Source: Paenibacillus silvae
GTDB lineage: Bacteria; Bacillota; Bacilli; Paenibacillales; Paenibacillaceae
Reading direction: 5' to 3'
Assembly: GCF_014639235.1 (NCBI RefSeq)
Contig: NZ_BMFU01000005.1
Location: 211,189 to 275,188 of the forward strand
Length of the DNA: 64,000 bases
The notes below the pieces were generated by a model, which ran no database searches, was not told the origin of the DNA, and was given only the letters and a program-made list of their open reading frames with translations. The translations under genes and the position numbers were made by a program. Every line of letters begins with the position of its first letter. The first letter of the stretch is position 1. Positions 34,480 through 43,325 of this stretch are shown piece by piece.

Positions 34480-34681
34480 ATTTGTGGTGGGTATAGACAA
34501 GCCTCCAGTGGGAGGTGATGTCTATGAACTTCGCTTTTTCCGATGTTCTCATGTTCGCGATGTTTGTTATTGCGCTCCTGACGTACATTGACAAGAAGAA
34601 GAAGTGACTCGCCACAGGTTGAAGGCCTTACGGGACGGGTCACTTTCTAAGTTACACTACGGGAGGAAGCCCACCACAAAT
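34480..34681 (+). promoter_or_regulatory. Long-range inverted repeat framing the toxin mRNA
   Basis: ATTTGTGGTGGG (34480-34491) is perfectly complementary to CCCACCACAAAT (34670-34681). In addition CCTCC/GGAGG at 34503-34514 can fold over the ribosome site. Both are typical translation-silencing features of type I toxin messages. Confidence 0.75.
34524..34607 (+). CDS. Holin-like small hydrophobic toxin (type I toxin-antitoxin candidate)
   Basis: 27 residues: MNFAFSDVLMFAMFVIALLT, then YIDKKKK. It is one transmembrane helix with a lysine tail, the layout of the putative holin-like toxins (TxpA/BsrG/Fst-related) of Firmicutes. GGGAGGTGATG lies just upstream of the ATG at 34524. The message has end-to-end pairing and a strong terminator. 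The antitoxin would be an antisense RNA over the 3' part; a weak minus-strand promoter (TTGTGG, 17 bases, TGTAAC) is visible at about 34649-34677. Overproduced members of the family damage the membrane. Confidence 0.75.
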   Translation: MNFAFSDVLMFAMFVIALLTYIDKKKK

Positions 34682-34694
34682 AAAAGCTGTGCAG

Positions 34695-34724
34695 GAGTAG
34701 CCCGGCCAGGCTACTCTTATTTTT
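34695..34724 (+). terminator. Terminator of the toxin mRNA
   Basis: GAGTAGCC (34695-34702) pairs with GGCTACTC (34709-34716), followed by TTATTTTTG. Confidence 0.85.
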
Positions 34725-35024
34725 GTCTTGCTTCCATTTTATTAAACATCTGTGGACTTTACAACCATTAGAATGCGGAAAAGGTACTTTCAAAACGCTC
34801 AGCCATCAATTGTTTTCACTTTTTTTCTCAAATTTTTGCTGTAAACAAAAGGAATCCGCAGTATGCAAATCCCTTCATTTATTCTACTTCAACGCTGAGC
34901 CAGCTGTGATTCGGGATCAGTCGGTTGCTCAACTGGCGTAGTCGCTGTCGCTGTAAGCACAGATGCAAAACTTGTACCTCATGCCAAAACAGCGGTAAGA
35001 AAATTGTTAAGAGGTTGAAATCCG
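34725..35024. other. Gene-free stretch after the toxin locus
   Basis: No supportable gene. On the minus strand, 34908-34990 reads GTSFASVLTATATTPVEQ and ends at a stop; it resembles a scrap of a secreted protein but has no start or ribosome site. Confidence 0.45.
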
Positions 35025-35666
35025 TTACTTCGCTTCGCCTACCACAGTAAAGCGCTGATTTTGATGCTGCGGCTTCTCAATCTCATCCACCAGCGCAATT
35101 GCATAATCGGCATAGCTGATGTAGCTGTTGCCTTCACTGTTCACAATCAAAACATCCTGACCTGCCTTATACTGACCTGTACGTACGCCTTCCGGATTGA
35201 AGAAAGCTGCCGGGCTCAGGAACGTCCACTGAATGCCGGAGGAAGCTTGCAGGTCCTTCAGGTTTTGCCCTTGATTCGAAGCAGTTGCTTTATACGCGTC
35301 CGGGAACCCTGGGGAGTCAACAAGGCGCATCGTTTTGGATTCATCAGTGAACAGGCTTCCTGCGCCGCCCACAACGATCAAGCGGGTGTTCGGTGCTTCT
35401 TTCAGAAGATTAATCAGAGCTTGTCCCACCTCAACGTGCAGGTTTTCTTTCCCCGCCGGAGCTCCAAACGCATTCACAACCACATCAAAACCTTGCACGT
35501 CTGAAGCCGTGAGATCAAATACGTCTTTTTCCAATACATTCAGACTCTTGTCTTGCAGTTTGGATGCATTACGCACAATTGCGGTTACTTCATGTCCCCG
35601 GTCCGCCGCTTCTTTCAAAATGATACTTCCTGCCTTGCCTGTTGCTCCAATAACTGCAATTTTCAT
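35025..35666 (-). CDS. NAD(P)-binding oxidoreductase of the atypical SDR (YwnB-like) group
   Basis: 213 residues. MKIAVIGATGKAGSIILKEA is the N-terminal Rossmann motif GxTGxxG, followed by VVNAFGAP and LIVVGGAGS strands. The family is related to NmrA/biliverdin-reductase-like proteins that bind NAD(P)H; the substrate is unknown. I chose ATG 35666 with AAAGGAGAG eight bases upstream. It is divergent from the padR operon across 400 bases. Confidence 0.9.
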   Translation of the reverse strand: MKIAVIGATGKAGSIILKEAADRGHEVTAIVRNASKLQDKSLNVLEKDVFDLTASDVQGFDVVVNAFGAPAGKENLHVEVGQALINLLKEAPNTRLIVVGGAGSLFTDESKTMRLVDSPGFPDAYKATASNQGQNLKDLQASSGIQWTFLSPAAFFNPEGVRTGQYKAGQDVLIVNSEGNSYISYADYAIALVDEIEKPQHQNQRFTVVGEAK

Positions 35667-35991
35667 CAACAATCTCTCCTTTAAAATGAAGTTTATTCAG
35701 ATCATAGCTGTTTTTGAATTTCATAATGTAACTATAATTGTTACAACTAATTCTGTCAACCAGTTCTTCTTCTTATTTTTTAACCACAACAAGCAAAATA
35801 TATGTGGATTCGTAAAACTTTGAAAGCAGATGCTTATCACCATTTTTTCCTCGCTGGGGAATCCGAAATCGTTGGGAATACATTCATTGGAAGAGAGTCC
35901 TCGCTCACAGTAACCTCTTGTGATGAGATATGTATAAATTTTACGGTCAGGCACACCATATTTGCTGTACTTTAGCATGAATTATGAAAGC
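35667..35991. other. Intergenic region between the SDR-like gene and the padR promoter
   Basis: AT-rich, with no gene recognised. It holds the promoter of the minus-strand SDR-like gene. Short open frames have no ribosome sites. Confidence 0.5.
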
Positions 35992-36037
35992 TTGACAGCG
36001 ATAATTCGCAGCGATACTATATCTCTTGAAGAGATAT
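35992..36037 (+). promoter_or_regulatory. padR promoter with overlapping palindromic operator
   Basis: -35 TTGACA (35992-35997), 17-bp spacer, -10 TACTAT (36015-36020). A perfect palindrome ATATCTCTTGAAGAGATAT (36019-36037, 9+1+9) starts inside the -10 and covers the transcription start. PadR dimers bind such palindromes, so this is most likely the autoregulatory operator. Confidence 0.8.
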
Positions 36038-36068
36038 ATGATATCCAACGAAAGCCAGGTGAACTTTA

Positions 36069-36710
36069 GTGAAAAATGGCGACACAGCCAAGCCGGATTC
36101 AGTCTCAACACAGTCTGCAACTGAAGATTTTGAACTTACTTCGACTGCATGGACAATATTGGGTTTTCTTTCTTTGCAGCCAAGGAGCGGATACGAAATT
36201 CGTGAAGCCGCGAAACGGTCGGTTCGCTTTTTTTGGGGCATTAGTGACGGACAACTGTATCCCCAATTGAAAATACTTGAGGATCTGGGGCTGATCGAAG
36301 CACCGAACGGTGTGGAGAGTCCCCGGTCACGCCAGCGATGGCAGCTAACGGATACGGGTCGGAAAGCTCTACGCAAATGGCTTGTCAGTCCGTCAGCCCA
36401 TCTGCAGATACGCGATGAGAATCTTGTCAAATTTTTATTTGCTGCCCAAGAGGGACCAGAACTGCTGCTGCATTTGATCCGTGAAAGACGGGAAAGCTTC
36501 ACCTGGTTTCTGAACACAATTAAAGAGACACAGCCGGGCAGCACATGGGAAAGTTCGAAGGAAGACCCTTCCCTTGCGGGACCACTTCTGCTGCAGCGCT
36601 ATGGAATCGGGTTTGCGGAGACGGTTCTGGATTGGTGCGACCAAGCTGAGGCATCCCTGCTCTCTCCGGAAAACAAGAAAGCTTCTAACGACAAGGAGGA
36701 ATCCCTATGA
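36069..36710 (+). CDS. PadR family transcriptional regulator
   Basis: 213 residues. A winged-helix domain begins TAWTILGFLSLQPRSGYEIR and continues with WGISDGQLYPQLKILEDLGL, then the wing SRQRWQLTDTGRKALRKWL; a C-terminal helical dimerisation part follows. The start is GTG at 36069 with AGGTGA upstream. It lies 31 bases downstream of a perfect palindrome and is first in a three-gene unit with a membrane protein and a hydrolase, which it probably represses. Confidence 0.92.
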   Translation: MKNGDTAKPDSVSTQSATEDFELTSTAWTILGFLSLQPRSGYEIREAAKRSVRFFWGISDGQLYPQLKILEDLGLIEAPNGVESPRSRQRWQLTDTGRKALRKWLVSPSAHLQIRDENLVKFLFAAQEGPELLLHLIRERRESFTWFLNTIKETQPGSTWESSKEDPSLAGPLLLQRYGIGFAETVLDWCDQAEASLLSPENKKASNDKEESL

Positions 36711-37084
36711 CAAACGGACTGCAGGCCAGTGCCAAAAAACCATCGGCAGTTACGTTCACCCAGATTTTGTTTTACTTAGCGGCGGCTGTGAATATTGTAA
36801 ACGGCATCTACTCGCTTGGCAGTCAAGGGACGGTTAAAAAATTGATATGCCTGGCCATGATCGTCGTCGGTGTCGCTTCTATATGGGTCGGAGCCCGTCT
36901 TAGTGCTCCCCGCGCATCACGGCGCAGTTTAGCCATCTCACTATCTGTTGTGATAATCGTGCTAAGGCTCATCGAATTTGCCGTCTGGCAGAGTATCGGT
37001 TTTTTGCTGGGTGTTATTTTGCCGGTGCTCATTATTTGGAGGCTAAGCAGCACTGAAGCAAAGAACTGGTTCAGCTTAAAATGA
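36707..37084 (+). CDS. Hypothetical membrane protein of the padR operon
   Basis: 125 residues, four hydrophobic helices (about 20-38, 45-62, 75-92, 97-113). The start ATG overlaps the padR stop by four bases (ATGA), so they are translationally coupled. No family is recognised. Confidence 0.8.
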   Translation: MTNGLQASAKKPSAVTFTQILFYLAAAVNIVNGIYSLGSQGTVKKLICLAMIVVGVASIWVGARLSAPRASRRSLAISLSVVIIVLRLIEFAVWQSIGFLLGVILPVLIIWRLSSTEAKNWFSLK

Positions 37085-37140
37085 CAATTTGACCATCGCC
37101 GTGCTCAGAGCCAAGCCACATAAGGGGAGTTTTTACAACC

Positions 37141-38160
37141 ATGAGACTGATCAAGCGCCTGCTTCTAATTATGCTTGCTATTATCGTGATCGCCTCGCTC
37201 GCCATAATCACTTACGCTGCTACACCTCTTTCTTCCTGTTCGTTTCCGGAAAAAGTAGTTTCCGATGTCTCAACAAGTGGTCTCGGTCAATCGAACTCAA
37301 GCGGCGGTAAGCCGTCCGCTGCAGATCATGTACAATATGCGAACGCAAATGACCATACTCGTCTGGCTTATCGGGCATACGCTCCTACTAGCCCGAAGGC
37401 CGTTGTCATTTTTTATCACGGTTCTGGCGCGAATAGTGGAGCGGGGTATCAGCCGATCGGGGAGGAACTGAGTCAGCGTTTCGGAATAGCGACGTATTTG
37501 CCGGACATTCGAGGTCACGGCTTGTCCGAAGGTCCCCGTGGAGACGCACCAAACGTTCAGCAGGTGTACGATGATGTCACAAGCATCATTGACACTGCGC
37601 ACCATCAATTTCCTTCCGTGCCTGTATTTTTGGGCGGGCATTCCGCGGGAGCAGGGCTAGTGATCAATTATATCAATTCGCCGCATCCCGAAGCCGTGAA
37701 TGGTTATCTGTTCGTCTCGCCGGATTTCGGTCCAAAATCCGACACCATGCAGGAAGGCAACGGAAATTTCGCAACGGTATGTGTCAAATCGTTCATAGCC
37801 AACGCCCTGACAGGTGGGCTGCTCAAAGGACATGCAATCGGTGTTCGGTACAATTACTCGGAGGAGCAATTGAAGTCAAGCATCGGGCTCATCCAATACA
37901 ACACCGTTAATATGGCGCTGGCGCTTAATCCTTCCCATCCGCCACAGGAAGTCGCCCGGATAGACAAGCCTTTCGGGTTATGGATCGGGGCTGAGGATGA
38001 AATTATGGACCCGCAAAAAGTAGCCGCATTCGCCGGCTTGGCGACACGGGTAAGTCAGCAATCATCAACGGAAATCATGCCCGGCGAGAAACATTTGACG
38101 ATTTTAAACGACGCCGCAAAGCTGATGGGCCCTTGGGTATTACAAGCGTTAGCTCATTGA
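37141..38160 (+). CDS. Membrane-anchored alpha/beta hydrolase (lysophospholipase-like)
   Basis: 339 residues. An N-terminal helix (8-24) is followed by a Ser/Gly-rich linker and a Hydrolase_4 type domain: VIFYHGSGANSG (oxyanion side), YLPDIRGHGLSEGP, the nucleophile elbow GGHSAGAG (Ser168), WIGAEDEIMD (acid) and PGEKHLTIL (His). It probably acts outside the membrane on lipids or esters. It is the third gene of the padR operon, after 56 bases, and is followed by a clear terminator. Confidence 0.88.
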   Translation: MRLIKRLLLIMLAIIVIASLAIITYAATPLSSCSFPEKVVSDVSTSGLGQSNSSGGKPSAADHVQYANANDHTRLAYRAYAPTSPKAVVIFYHGSGANSGAGYQPIGEELSQRFGIATYLPDIRGHGLSEGPRGDAPNVQQVYDDVTSIIDTAHHQFPSVPVFLGGHSAGAGLVINYINSPHPEAVNGYLFVSPDFGPKSDTMQEGNGNFATVCVKSFIANALTGGLLKGHAIGVRYNYSEEQLKSSIGLIQYNTVNMALALNPSHPPQEVARIDKPFGLWIGAEDEIMDPQKVAAFAGLATRVSQQSSTEIMPGEKHLTILNDAAKLMGPWVLQALAH

Positions 38161-38170
38161 TACGTACCTC

Positions 38171-38208
38171 CTCCATAATCACTTTCATAGTGGTTATGGA
38201 GTTTTTTT
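38171..38208 (+). terminator. Terminator of the padR operon
   Basis: CTCCATAATCACT pairs with AGTGGTTATGGAG, followed by TTTTTTT. Confidence 0.9.
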
Positions 38209-38250
38209 GAATATTGGATTCTTTTTTACTTCCCATCATTTCAAATAAAA

Positions 38251-38295
38251 AAGGACACACTTCCTCGCGAAAACTATTCGCTGGAAATGCGTCCT
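38251..38295 (-). terminator. Terminator of the yutM-like gene
   Basis: Minus strand: AGGACGCATTTCC pairs with GGAAGTGTGTCCT, followed by TTTTTTA. Confidence 0.8.
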
Positions 38296-38345
38296 GCTAT
38301 TTTTGCAAATCACTATTCAAAAAACACGCTTAAACCCGTGCCAGA

Positions 38346-38702
38346 TTAACAATCCTTATCCGGTACACCCGCTTCTTCACGCGTACGGAACGATGAACCG
38401 CAGCCACATGTGGCTACTGCATTCGGGTTATGAATGGTGAAGCCGCCGGACATGCCGGATTCTTCAAAGTCAATTTCAAGTCCATTCAAATATTTCACAT
38501 TTTCTTTCTCCACAACAACCTTCATGTCATGAATGTCCATATATATATCCTCATCGGACTCTTTATCGTCAAAGCCCATGGCGTACGAAAATCCGGTACA
38601 ACCGCCCGGTGCTACGCCAAGACGCAGGAACATTCCGGGTGTCTCTTGCTGTGCAAGCATCTCTTTCAATCGGTCAGCAGCCGTTTCGCTAATGTTAATC
38701 AT
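38346..38702 (-). CDS. erpA: HesB/IscA/ErpA-type iron-sulfur cluster protein
   Basis: 118 residues of the A-type carrier family, which hands Fe-S clusters to apoproteins. The three conserved cysteines are in VAPGGCTGFSY and near the end in CGCGSSF. The start MINISETAADRLKEML is typical. Equivalent to Bacillus YutM. It is not in an operon, but nfu, yuzB and yutJ lie 2-4 kb away as in Bacillus. Confidence 0.93.
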   Translation of the reverse strand: MINISETAADRLKEMLAQQETPGMFLRLGVAPGGCTGFSYAMGFDDKESDEDIYMDIHDMKVVVEKENVKYLNGLEIDFEESGMSGGFTIHNPNAVATCGCGSSFRTREEAGVPDKDC

Positions 38703-39153
38703 GCCAGGTCACTCTCCTTTTCATCGACTCTTCCCTTTAAATTATACTCCACCCCGTCAAGGGGCTCAAGTCATGTTTGCCCGTTTCCGCGTTCACCCTG
38801 AACTCCTTTTTCTTCCCAGTGTATTGAACCCCCGGGACGCGAGGTTTATAATGGATAGGTGGTCACTCTGAAAATGTCAATATTTTGCCATGACTTATTC
38901 GGATGATGGTCATATATAGAGTTGTAATTTTTTTCACATTTCGAGACTGTACTGCAGTCCCCAATGCATAGAGAGTCGCCAGACTCATTTTGGAAAAATG
39001 AAACTTTCGCATGCAGCACAAGCGCTGCACCGGGTAATAAGAGTTAGTCTTTTATAAAGAAGGCGGCAGTTGACCGCATCTTTGCTATGTAGTTCTGCTT
39101 AGAAGCCCTACACATCACAACTCGAATTCCGGTAAAGAACAGGAGGAAACAGC
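38703..39153. other. Region upstream of mqnE with several small hairpins
   Basis: No gene. In a row lie the small stems GACTG/CAGTC (38947), GAGTC/GACTC (38971), GCAGC/GCTGC (39015) and GCGG/CCGC (39063). They could form a structured leader of mqnE, but they fit no riboswitch class I know. Confidence 0.4.
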
Positions 39154-40260
39154 ATGTCTACATTGGTAACACCGTTCACAGACAAAAGAATGGCTGAAAT
39201 CGTTGAGAAAGTGCAGAACGGCGTAAGGCTGAGCGTAGAAGACGGCGTCTATCTGTACCAAACAGATGATCTGCTGACTTTGGGCCAGCTGGCCAATGAG
39301 GCCAATCTGCGGAAGAATGGCAAGAAAGTTTATTTTATCGAGAACATGAGCCTTTATTTCACCAACGTATGCGAAGCTCGCTGCGCGTTTTGTAATTTCC
39401 GCAAAGACCAGGGTGAGGAAGGCTCTTATACGTTATCCGGTCCTGAGATGATCGATTACGTGGAACAGCATATTCATCCGGGTGTGCGTGAATTCCACAT
39501 TGTCGGTGGACATAACAACCATGTTCCTTTTCAATATTATGTCGATTCCCTGCGTGCTTTAAACGAAAAATATCCGGATGTTACGCTGAAGGCGTACACT
39601 GCTGCAGAGATTGATTTCTTCACCCGCATCAGCGGCCTGAGCATTAAGGAAGTGCTGCAAGAGCTGCAAAAGGCTGGCCTGAAGTCCCTGACGGGCGGCG
39701 GCGCAGAGATTCTGTCAGATGAATATCGTAAAAAAATGCGTGTAGATAAAGCGAACGTAGATCGCTATCTCGAAGTTCACCGTACTGCTCATAATCTGGG
39801 CATGCGTACACATACTACGATGCTTTATGGCTCCATCGAGTCCTACGAGGATCGTGTAAACCATATGGCGCAGATTCGTGAATTGCAGGATGAAACCAAC
39901 GGATTTATGGTGTTCATTCCGCTGTCCATGCAGCCAAAAAGCAAATCTGCAAGCATTATGCGCCGTAACTCTGCGTATGAGGATCTCAAAACGATTGCAA
40001 TCAGCCGCCTGATGCTGGATAACATTCAGCATGTGAAGGCTTATTTCATTAATATTGGTCCGCAGCTGACACAGGTAGCGCTGAGCTTTGGCGCATCTGA
40101 CGTGCATGGTACCATTGTACGGGAGAAAATTAGTCATGCTGCTGGCGCACTGACACCGGAAGGACTGACACGCAAAGAGCTGATTTGGCTCGTCAAAGGA
40201 GCAGGTCGTATTCCTGTAGAACGGGATACGTTCTACAATGAAATCCAGGTTTACGAATAG
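39154..40260 (+). CDS. mqnE: Aminofutalosine synthase MqnE (radical SAM)
   Basis: 368 residues. It joins the enolpyruvyl benzoate product of MqnA to S-adenosylmethionine chemistry to make aminofutalosine, an early step of the futalosine route to menaquinone. The radical-SAM motif CEARCAFC gives Cys73, Cys77 and Cys80; REFHIVGGHNNHVPFQYY and the C-terminal half match MqnE rather than MqnC or CofH. AGGAGGAAACAGC precedes the ATG. Its presence implies that the organism makes menaquinone by the futalosine pathway; the other mqn genes are not in the window. Confidence 0.93.
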   Translation: MSTLVTPFTDKRMAEIVEKVQNGVRLSVEDGVYLYQTDDLLTLGQLANEANLRKNGKKVYFIENMSLYFTNVCEARCAFCNFRKDQGEEGSYTLSGPEMIDYVEQHIHPGVREFHIVGGHNNHVPFQYYVDSLRALNEKYPDVTLKAYTAAEIDFFTRISGLSIKEVLQELQKAGLKSLTGGGAEILSDEYRKKMRVDKANVDRYLEVHRTAHNLGMRTHTTMLYGSIESYEDRVNHMAQIRELQDETNGFMVFIPLSMQPKSKSASIMRRNSAYEDLKTIAISRLMLDNIQHVKAYFINIGPQLTQVALSFGASDVHGTIVREKISHAAGALTPEGLTRKELIWLVKGAGRIPVERDTFYNEIQVYE

Positions 40261-40529
40261 TTCTGTTCCCCCACATCAATAATAATCTGAAACTATAATT
40301 ACAACAGCAAGGGCATCACTCATCCAGGAACGAAACCTTATCTAATCAGGGGCACGTTTATACAGAGTGATGCTTAACTGTGGTCTCATATCTCAAATTT
40401 TCAATTTCTCAATCTGAAATATTTATTTTTTAAAACTAAAACAACACACAGAGCAGCTATGTCAATGCATAGCTGTTCTGCAGGTTACAGCCCCAAGGCT
40501 TGGGACTGATGCAGAAAGGAAGCCGAGTC

Positions 40530-41591
40530 ATGAAAAATTTCGTCATTCTTGGAGGCGGCTATGGCGGCCTCACCATCATCAAGGAACTTCTGGAAGGTAA
40601 AATCCCCGCAGACACACAAATTATTCTTGTGGATCGCAGCCCATTCCAGGGGTTGAAGACCGAATACTACGCACTCGCAGCAGGAACCGTATCGGATTAT
40701 GACCTGCGCATTCATTTCCCGGTCAATGAGAAAGTCACCCACCGCTTCGGTGAAGTAACGGCCATTAACCTGGAGCAGCGTCAGATTGAATTTGAAGGCC
40801 AAGAACCGCTTGAATATGACAAGCTTGTGATTGGACTCGGATGTACGGATCGTTTTCACAACACCCCCGGCGCCGAGGAATATAGCTGTACCATTCAAAG
40901 CTTCAGCAAAACACGCGAGACCTATCTTCGTCTTAACGAGGTCAAAGCTTATGGACATGTACACATCGTGGGCGGCGGTCTAAGCGGAGTTGAGATGGCT
41001 GCGGAGCTCCGTGAAAGCAGACCTGACCTGAATATCACCATTCTGGATCGTGGTGAGCGGGTACTCTCCGCATTCCCTCAACGTCTCTCCTCTTATGTTC
41101 ATGAGTGGTTCAGCGAGCATCAGGTGGAAGCGCGTGGACATATTGCCATCTCCCGCGTTGAACCTAACGCCATTTATAACCGCGACGAACTAATTCAGAC
41201 AGATGCCGTTGTATGGACGGCGGGTATCCAGCCGGTGAAGGTGGTTCAGGACCTCAATGTAACCAAGGACCCGCAGGGTCGTGTCGTATTAAACGAATAT
41301 TATCAAATTCCGGAGTATACCGACGTGTATGTTGTAGGTGACTGTGCAAGTGTACCTTATGCACCAAGTGGTCAGGCTGCGGAGGTTCAGGGTGAGCAAA
41401 TCGCTCATATTCAGCATGCGCTTTGGAAAGGCGAAAAGCCCAATCCGCAGCCGCTCAAGCTTCGCGGCACATTAGGCGCACTCGGCAAGAAGGCTGGATT
41501 TGGGCTAATGGGCAAAACGTCCATGATGGGACGTGTGCCTCGTATTTTGAAAAGCGGCGTGCTCTGGATGTCCAAGCGCCATCTCGGTTAA
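40530..41591 (+). CDS. yutJ: NAD(P)/FAD-dependent oxidoreductase, YutJ-like
   Basis: 353 residues of the NDH-2-like family: FVILGGGYGGLTIIKELL (3-20), VHIVGGGLSGVEMAAELRES near 145-165 and VYVVGDCAS near 268. A second member besides the 19.3-kb gene, but shorter and without its long C-terminal anchor. I chose ATG 40530 over an earlier TTG because AAAGGAAG is well placed. The gene order with yuzB and nfu is conserved with Bacillus; its electron acceptor is unknown. Confidence 0.9.
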   Translation: MKNFVILGGGYGGLTIIKELLEGKIPADTQIILVDRSPFQGLKTEYYALAAGTVSDYDLRIHFPVNEKVTHRFGEVTAINLEQRQIEFEGQEPLEYDKLVIGLGCTDRFHNTPGAEEYSCTIQSFSKTRETYLRLNEVKAYGHVHIVGGGLSGVEMAAELRESRPDLNITILDRGERVLSAFPQRLSSYVHEWFSEHQVEARGHIAISRVEPNAIYNRDELIQTDAVVWTAGIQPVKVVQDLNVTKDPQGRVVLNEYYQIPEYTDVYVVGDCASVPYAPSGQAAEVQGEQIAHIQHALWKGEKPNPQPLKLRGTLGALGKKAGFGLMGKTSMMGRVPRILKSGVLWMSKRHLG

Positions 41592-41842
41592 TCGAGATCC
41601 AGCGCATCCCAGGCATCCGCTTCGGCGATTTTGGCAAGAATGGCGCTGTATAGATCCTCCACTTTGTCCGTGGTGACCACTTCACCATTAACCAAGGCAA
41701 AAGGGGTCATATAGCATTGACCGCAATTGGTCAGACAGCCATATTCGATAACGTCATAGTCCGGATTTTCATCCAGTTGGTCCATGACTTCATCTGTGCC
41801 AAAATGCATATTGTTAGCACAAAATTCAATAATTGGTCTCAT
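41588..41842 (-). CDS. yuzB: YuzB family (DUF1450) protein
   Basis: 84 residues, MRPIIEFCANNMHFGTDEVM start and the cysteine set YGCLTNCGQCY near 34-44. The thioredoxin-like ferredoxin fold has been suggested for the family; its function is unknown. ATG 41842 has AGGTG upstream; a GTG three codons earlier is less likely. Its last four bases overlap the convergent yutJ end. Confidence 0.92.
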   Translation of the reverse strand: MRPIIEFCANNMHFGTDEVMDQLDENPDYDVIEYGCLTNCGQCYMTPFALVNGEVVTTDKVEDLYSAILAKIAEADAWDALDLD

Positions 41843-41921
41843 TTCATTCACCTGCTTTGTTTGACCATTTTAATTTGTGGTCGTTTGTAATATACTATAA
41901 GGAGGAAAGGAGTTGAACAAT

Positions 41922-42167
41922 ATGAGCGAAAACGCACAAAGCACCATGTATGATGAGGTATCTGATGTGCTTGATAAACTTCGTCCGTTCCTGCAGCGCG
42001 ATGGCGGTGACGTGGAACTGGTCGACGTGGAGGACGGCATCATTAAGCTGAAACTGGTCGGTGCCTGCGGCAGCTGCCCAAGCTCCACCATTACATTAAA
42101 AGCCGGGATTGAACGCGCCCTTCTTGAAGAAGTTGAGGGTGTACAAGAAGTCGTACAAGTATTCTAA
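41922..42167 (+). CDS. yutI: NifU C-terminal domain Fe-S scaffold (Nfu/YutI)
   Basis: 81 residues. It assembles and transfers [4Fe-4S] clusters. The Nfu motif GACGSCPSSTITLKAGIE carries the CxxC. RPFLQRDGGDVELVDVEDG is the typical front. AAGGAG lies nine bases before ATG 41922; a TTG at 41913 with the earlier AAGGAGG is an alternative start. It is divergent from yuzB, with a terminator following. Confidence 0.93.
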   Translation: MSENAQSTMYDEVSDVLDKLRPFLQRDGGDVELVDVEDGIIKLKLVGACGSCPSSTITLKAGIERALLEEVEGVQEVVQVF

Positions 42168-42193
42168 TCAATCCTTCACGAAATAAACCTCAG

Positions 42194-42232
42194 AGAGCCT
42201 TTCGCTTCGCAAGAAGCGGAGGGCTCTTTTTT
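42194..42232 (+). terminator. Terminator of nfu
   Basis: AGAGCCTTTCGCTTC pairs with GAAGCGGAGGGCTCT, followed by TTTTTT. Confidence 0.9.
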
Positions 42233-42241
42233 GGTACCCTG

Positions 42242-43012
42242 TTATATTGTTGGCCTGATCGGATCAAGCCCTCCAGACACATCCATAATGTTACCTGTGA
42301 TAAAATCCGAATGATCCAGGCACAGATAGGTAATCACTCTTGCTATATCTTCCCCGCTGCCCGGGCGCCCTCTTGGTGTTTCCTTATCAGGTATGTTCGC
42401 AATGTCATTAATGGTTTTCTCTTTGTTCGCACCGCGAATATCTCCAGGGCATACCATGTTCACTGTAATCCCGTAAGGTGCTTCTTCCACGGCAAGAGTC
42501 TTTGTAAACGAAACCAGCCCCACCTTCGCAGCAGCATATACGGCACGGTGAGGCCACGACCTCGCTTCACCGGCATGACTGAAGCCAAAATGAATAATCC
42601 GCCCCCACTGCTTGCGGCGCATCTCCGGCAGGACGAGCTGATCCAGAATCATCGGTCCCAGCAGGTTGCCCTGCACCAACATCTGCACCTCTGCCTCGGA
42701 ATAGTCCGCAAACACCCGGCGCTCACGTACGAATGGCCCCGCGTTATTGACTAAAATATCGATATGCCCCAGCTGCGTTTCCACGGCAGCTACAAGCGCA
42801 TGAATCTCTTCTGCTTTGGATATATCTGCCTGTACAGCAATACAACGCACGCCTTTGGCAATAATCTGAGCTTGAAGCGCTTCAGCCTCTGATCGGCTGT
42901 GCACATAATTGAGGGCAATATGGCATCCTTGATCTGCCAGACTAAGTGCTGTCATTTTCCCAAGGCCTTTGGCACTTCCCGTTATGAGGGCAATCTTTCC
43001 CTTCACGTTCAT
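42242..43012 (-). CDS. SDR family oxidoreductase
   Basis: 256 residues. TGSAKGLGK is the cofactor loop, VNNAGP the NNAG motif, then FSHAGEA and the YAAAK active-site pair, and CPGDIRGAN after it. Classical short-chain dehydrogenase, related to 3-oxoacyl-ACP reductase-like enzymes; the substrate is unknown. The frame is open 78 codons further upstream, but the homologous start is MNVKGKIALITG at 43012 (or GTG 43006), with GAGGGGG adjacent. Confidence 0.9.
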   Translation of the reverse strand: MNVKGKIALITGSAKGLGKMTALSLADQGCHIALNYVHSRSEAEALQAQIIAKGVRCIAVQADISKAEEIHALVAAVETQLGHIDILVNNAGPFVRERRVFADYSEAEVQMLVQGNLLGPMILDQLVLPEMRRKQWGRIIHFGFSHAGEARSWPHRAVYAAAKVGLVSFTKTLAVEEAPYGITVNMVCPGDIRGANKEKTINDIANIPDKETPRGRPGSGEDIARVITYLCLDHSDFITGNIMDVSGGLDPIRPTI

Positions 43013-43325
43013 CCCCCTCTTCAAAGAGCAGTCACTCATCCAGTATAAAAGATTTATGCTTCCCTCACAACTTGCCCACTCTTTACTATGTATTCCAGTT
43101 GCAAAAATGTGTATGTCAGGGACCATATCCTTATCAAAAATTACAATCATGATTTGAATATCAGGACTTTTGTAGGAAAATAAACCCTTAAAACCCACAA
43201 ATGCCTTGATTAAATGTAAAATGCTATGGTACCCTCGAAAAGTCATTATTATCTTATGATGATAACGACATAATACATATCAACATGTACATGCCTGCAT
43301 TACATGTCTTGAAAGGATCAAAGAA
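43013..43325. other. Divergent intergenic region between the SDR and DUF2167 genes
   Basis: AT-rich, with no gene. GAAAGGATCAAAGAA before 43326 is the ribosome site of the DUF2167 gene. Confidence 0.5.

Noticed and set aside
34723..34941. Open frame of 72 codons after the toxin terminator
   Set aside because: No ribosome site, low-complexity start inside the terminator T run, no family.
34908..34990. Minus-strand scrap resembling a secreted protein (Thr/Pro-rich)
   Set aside because: Bounded by stops after 28 codons with no start; too short to call a gene remnant.
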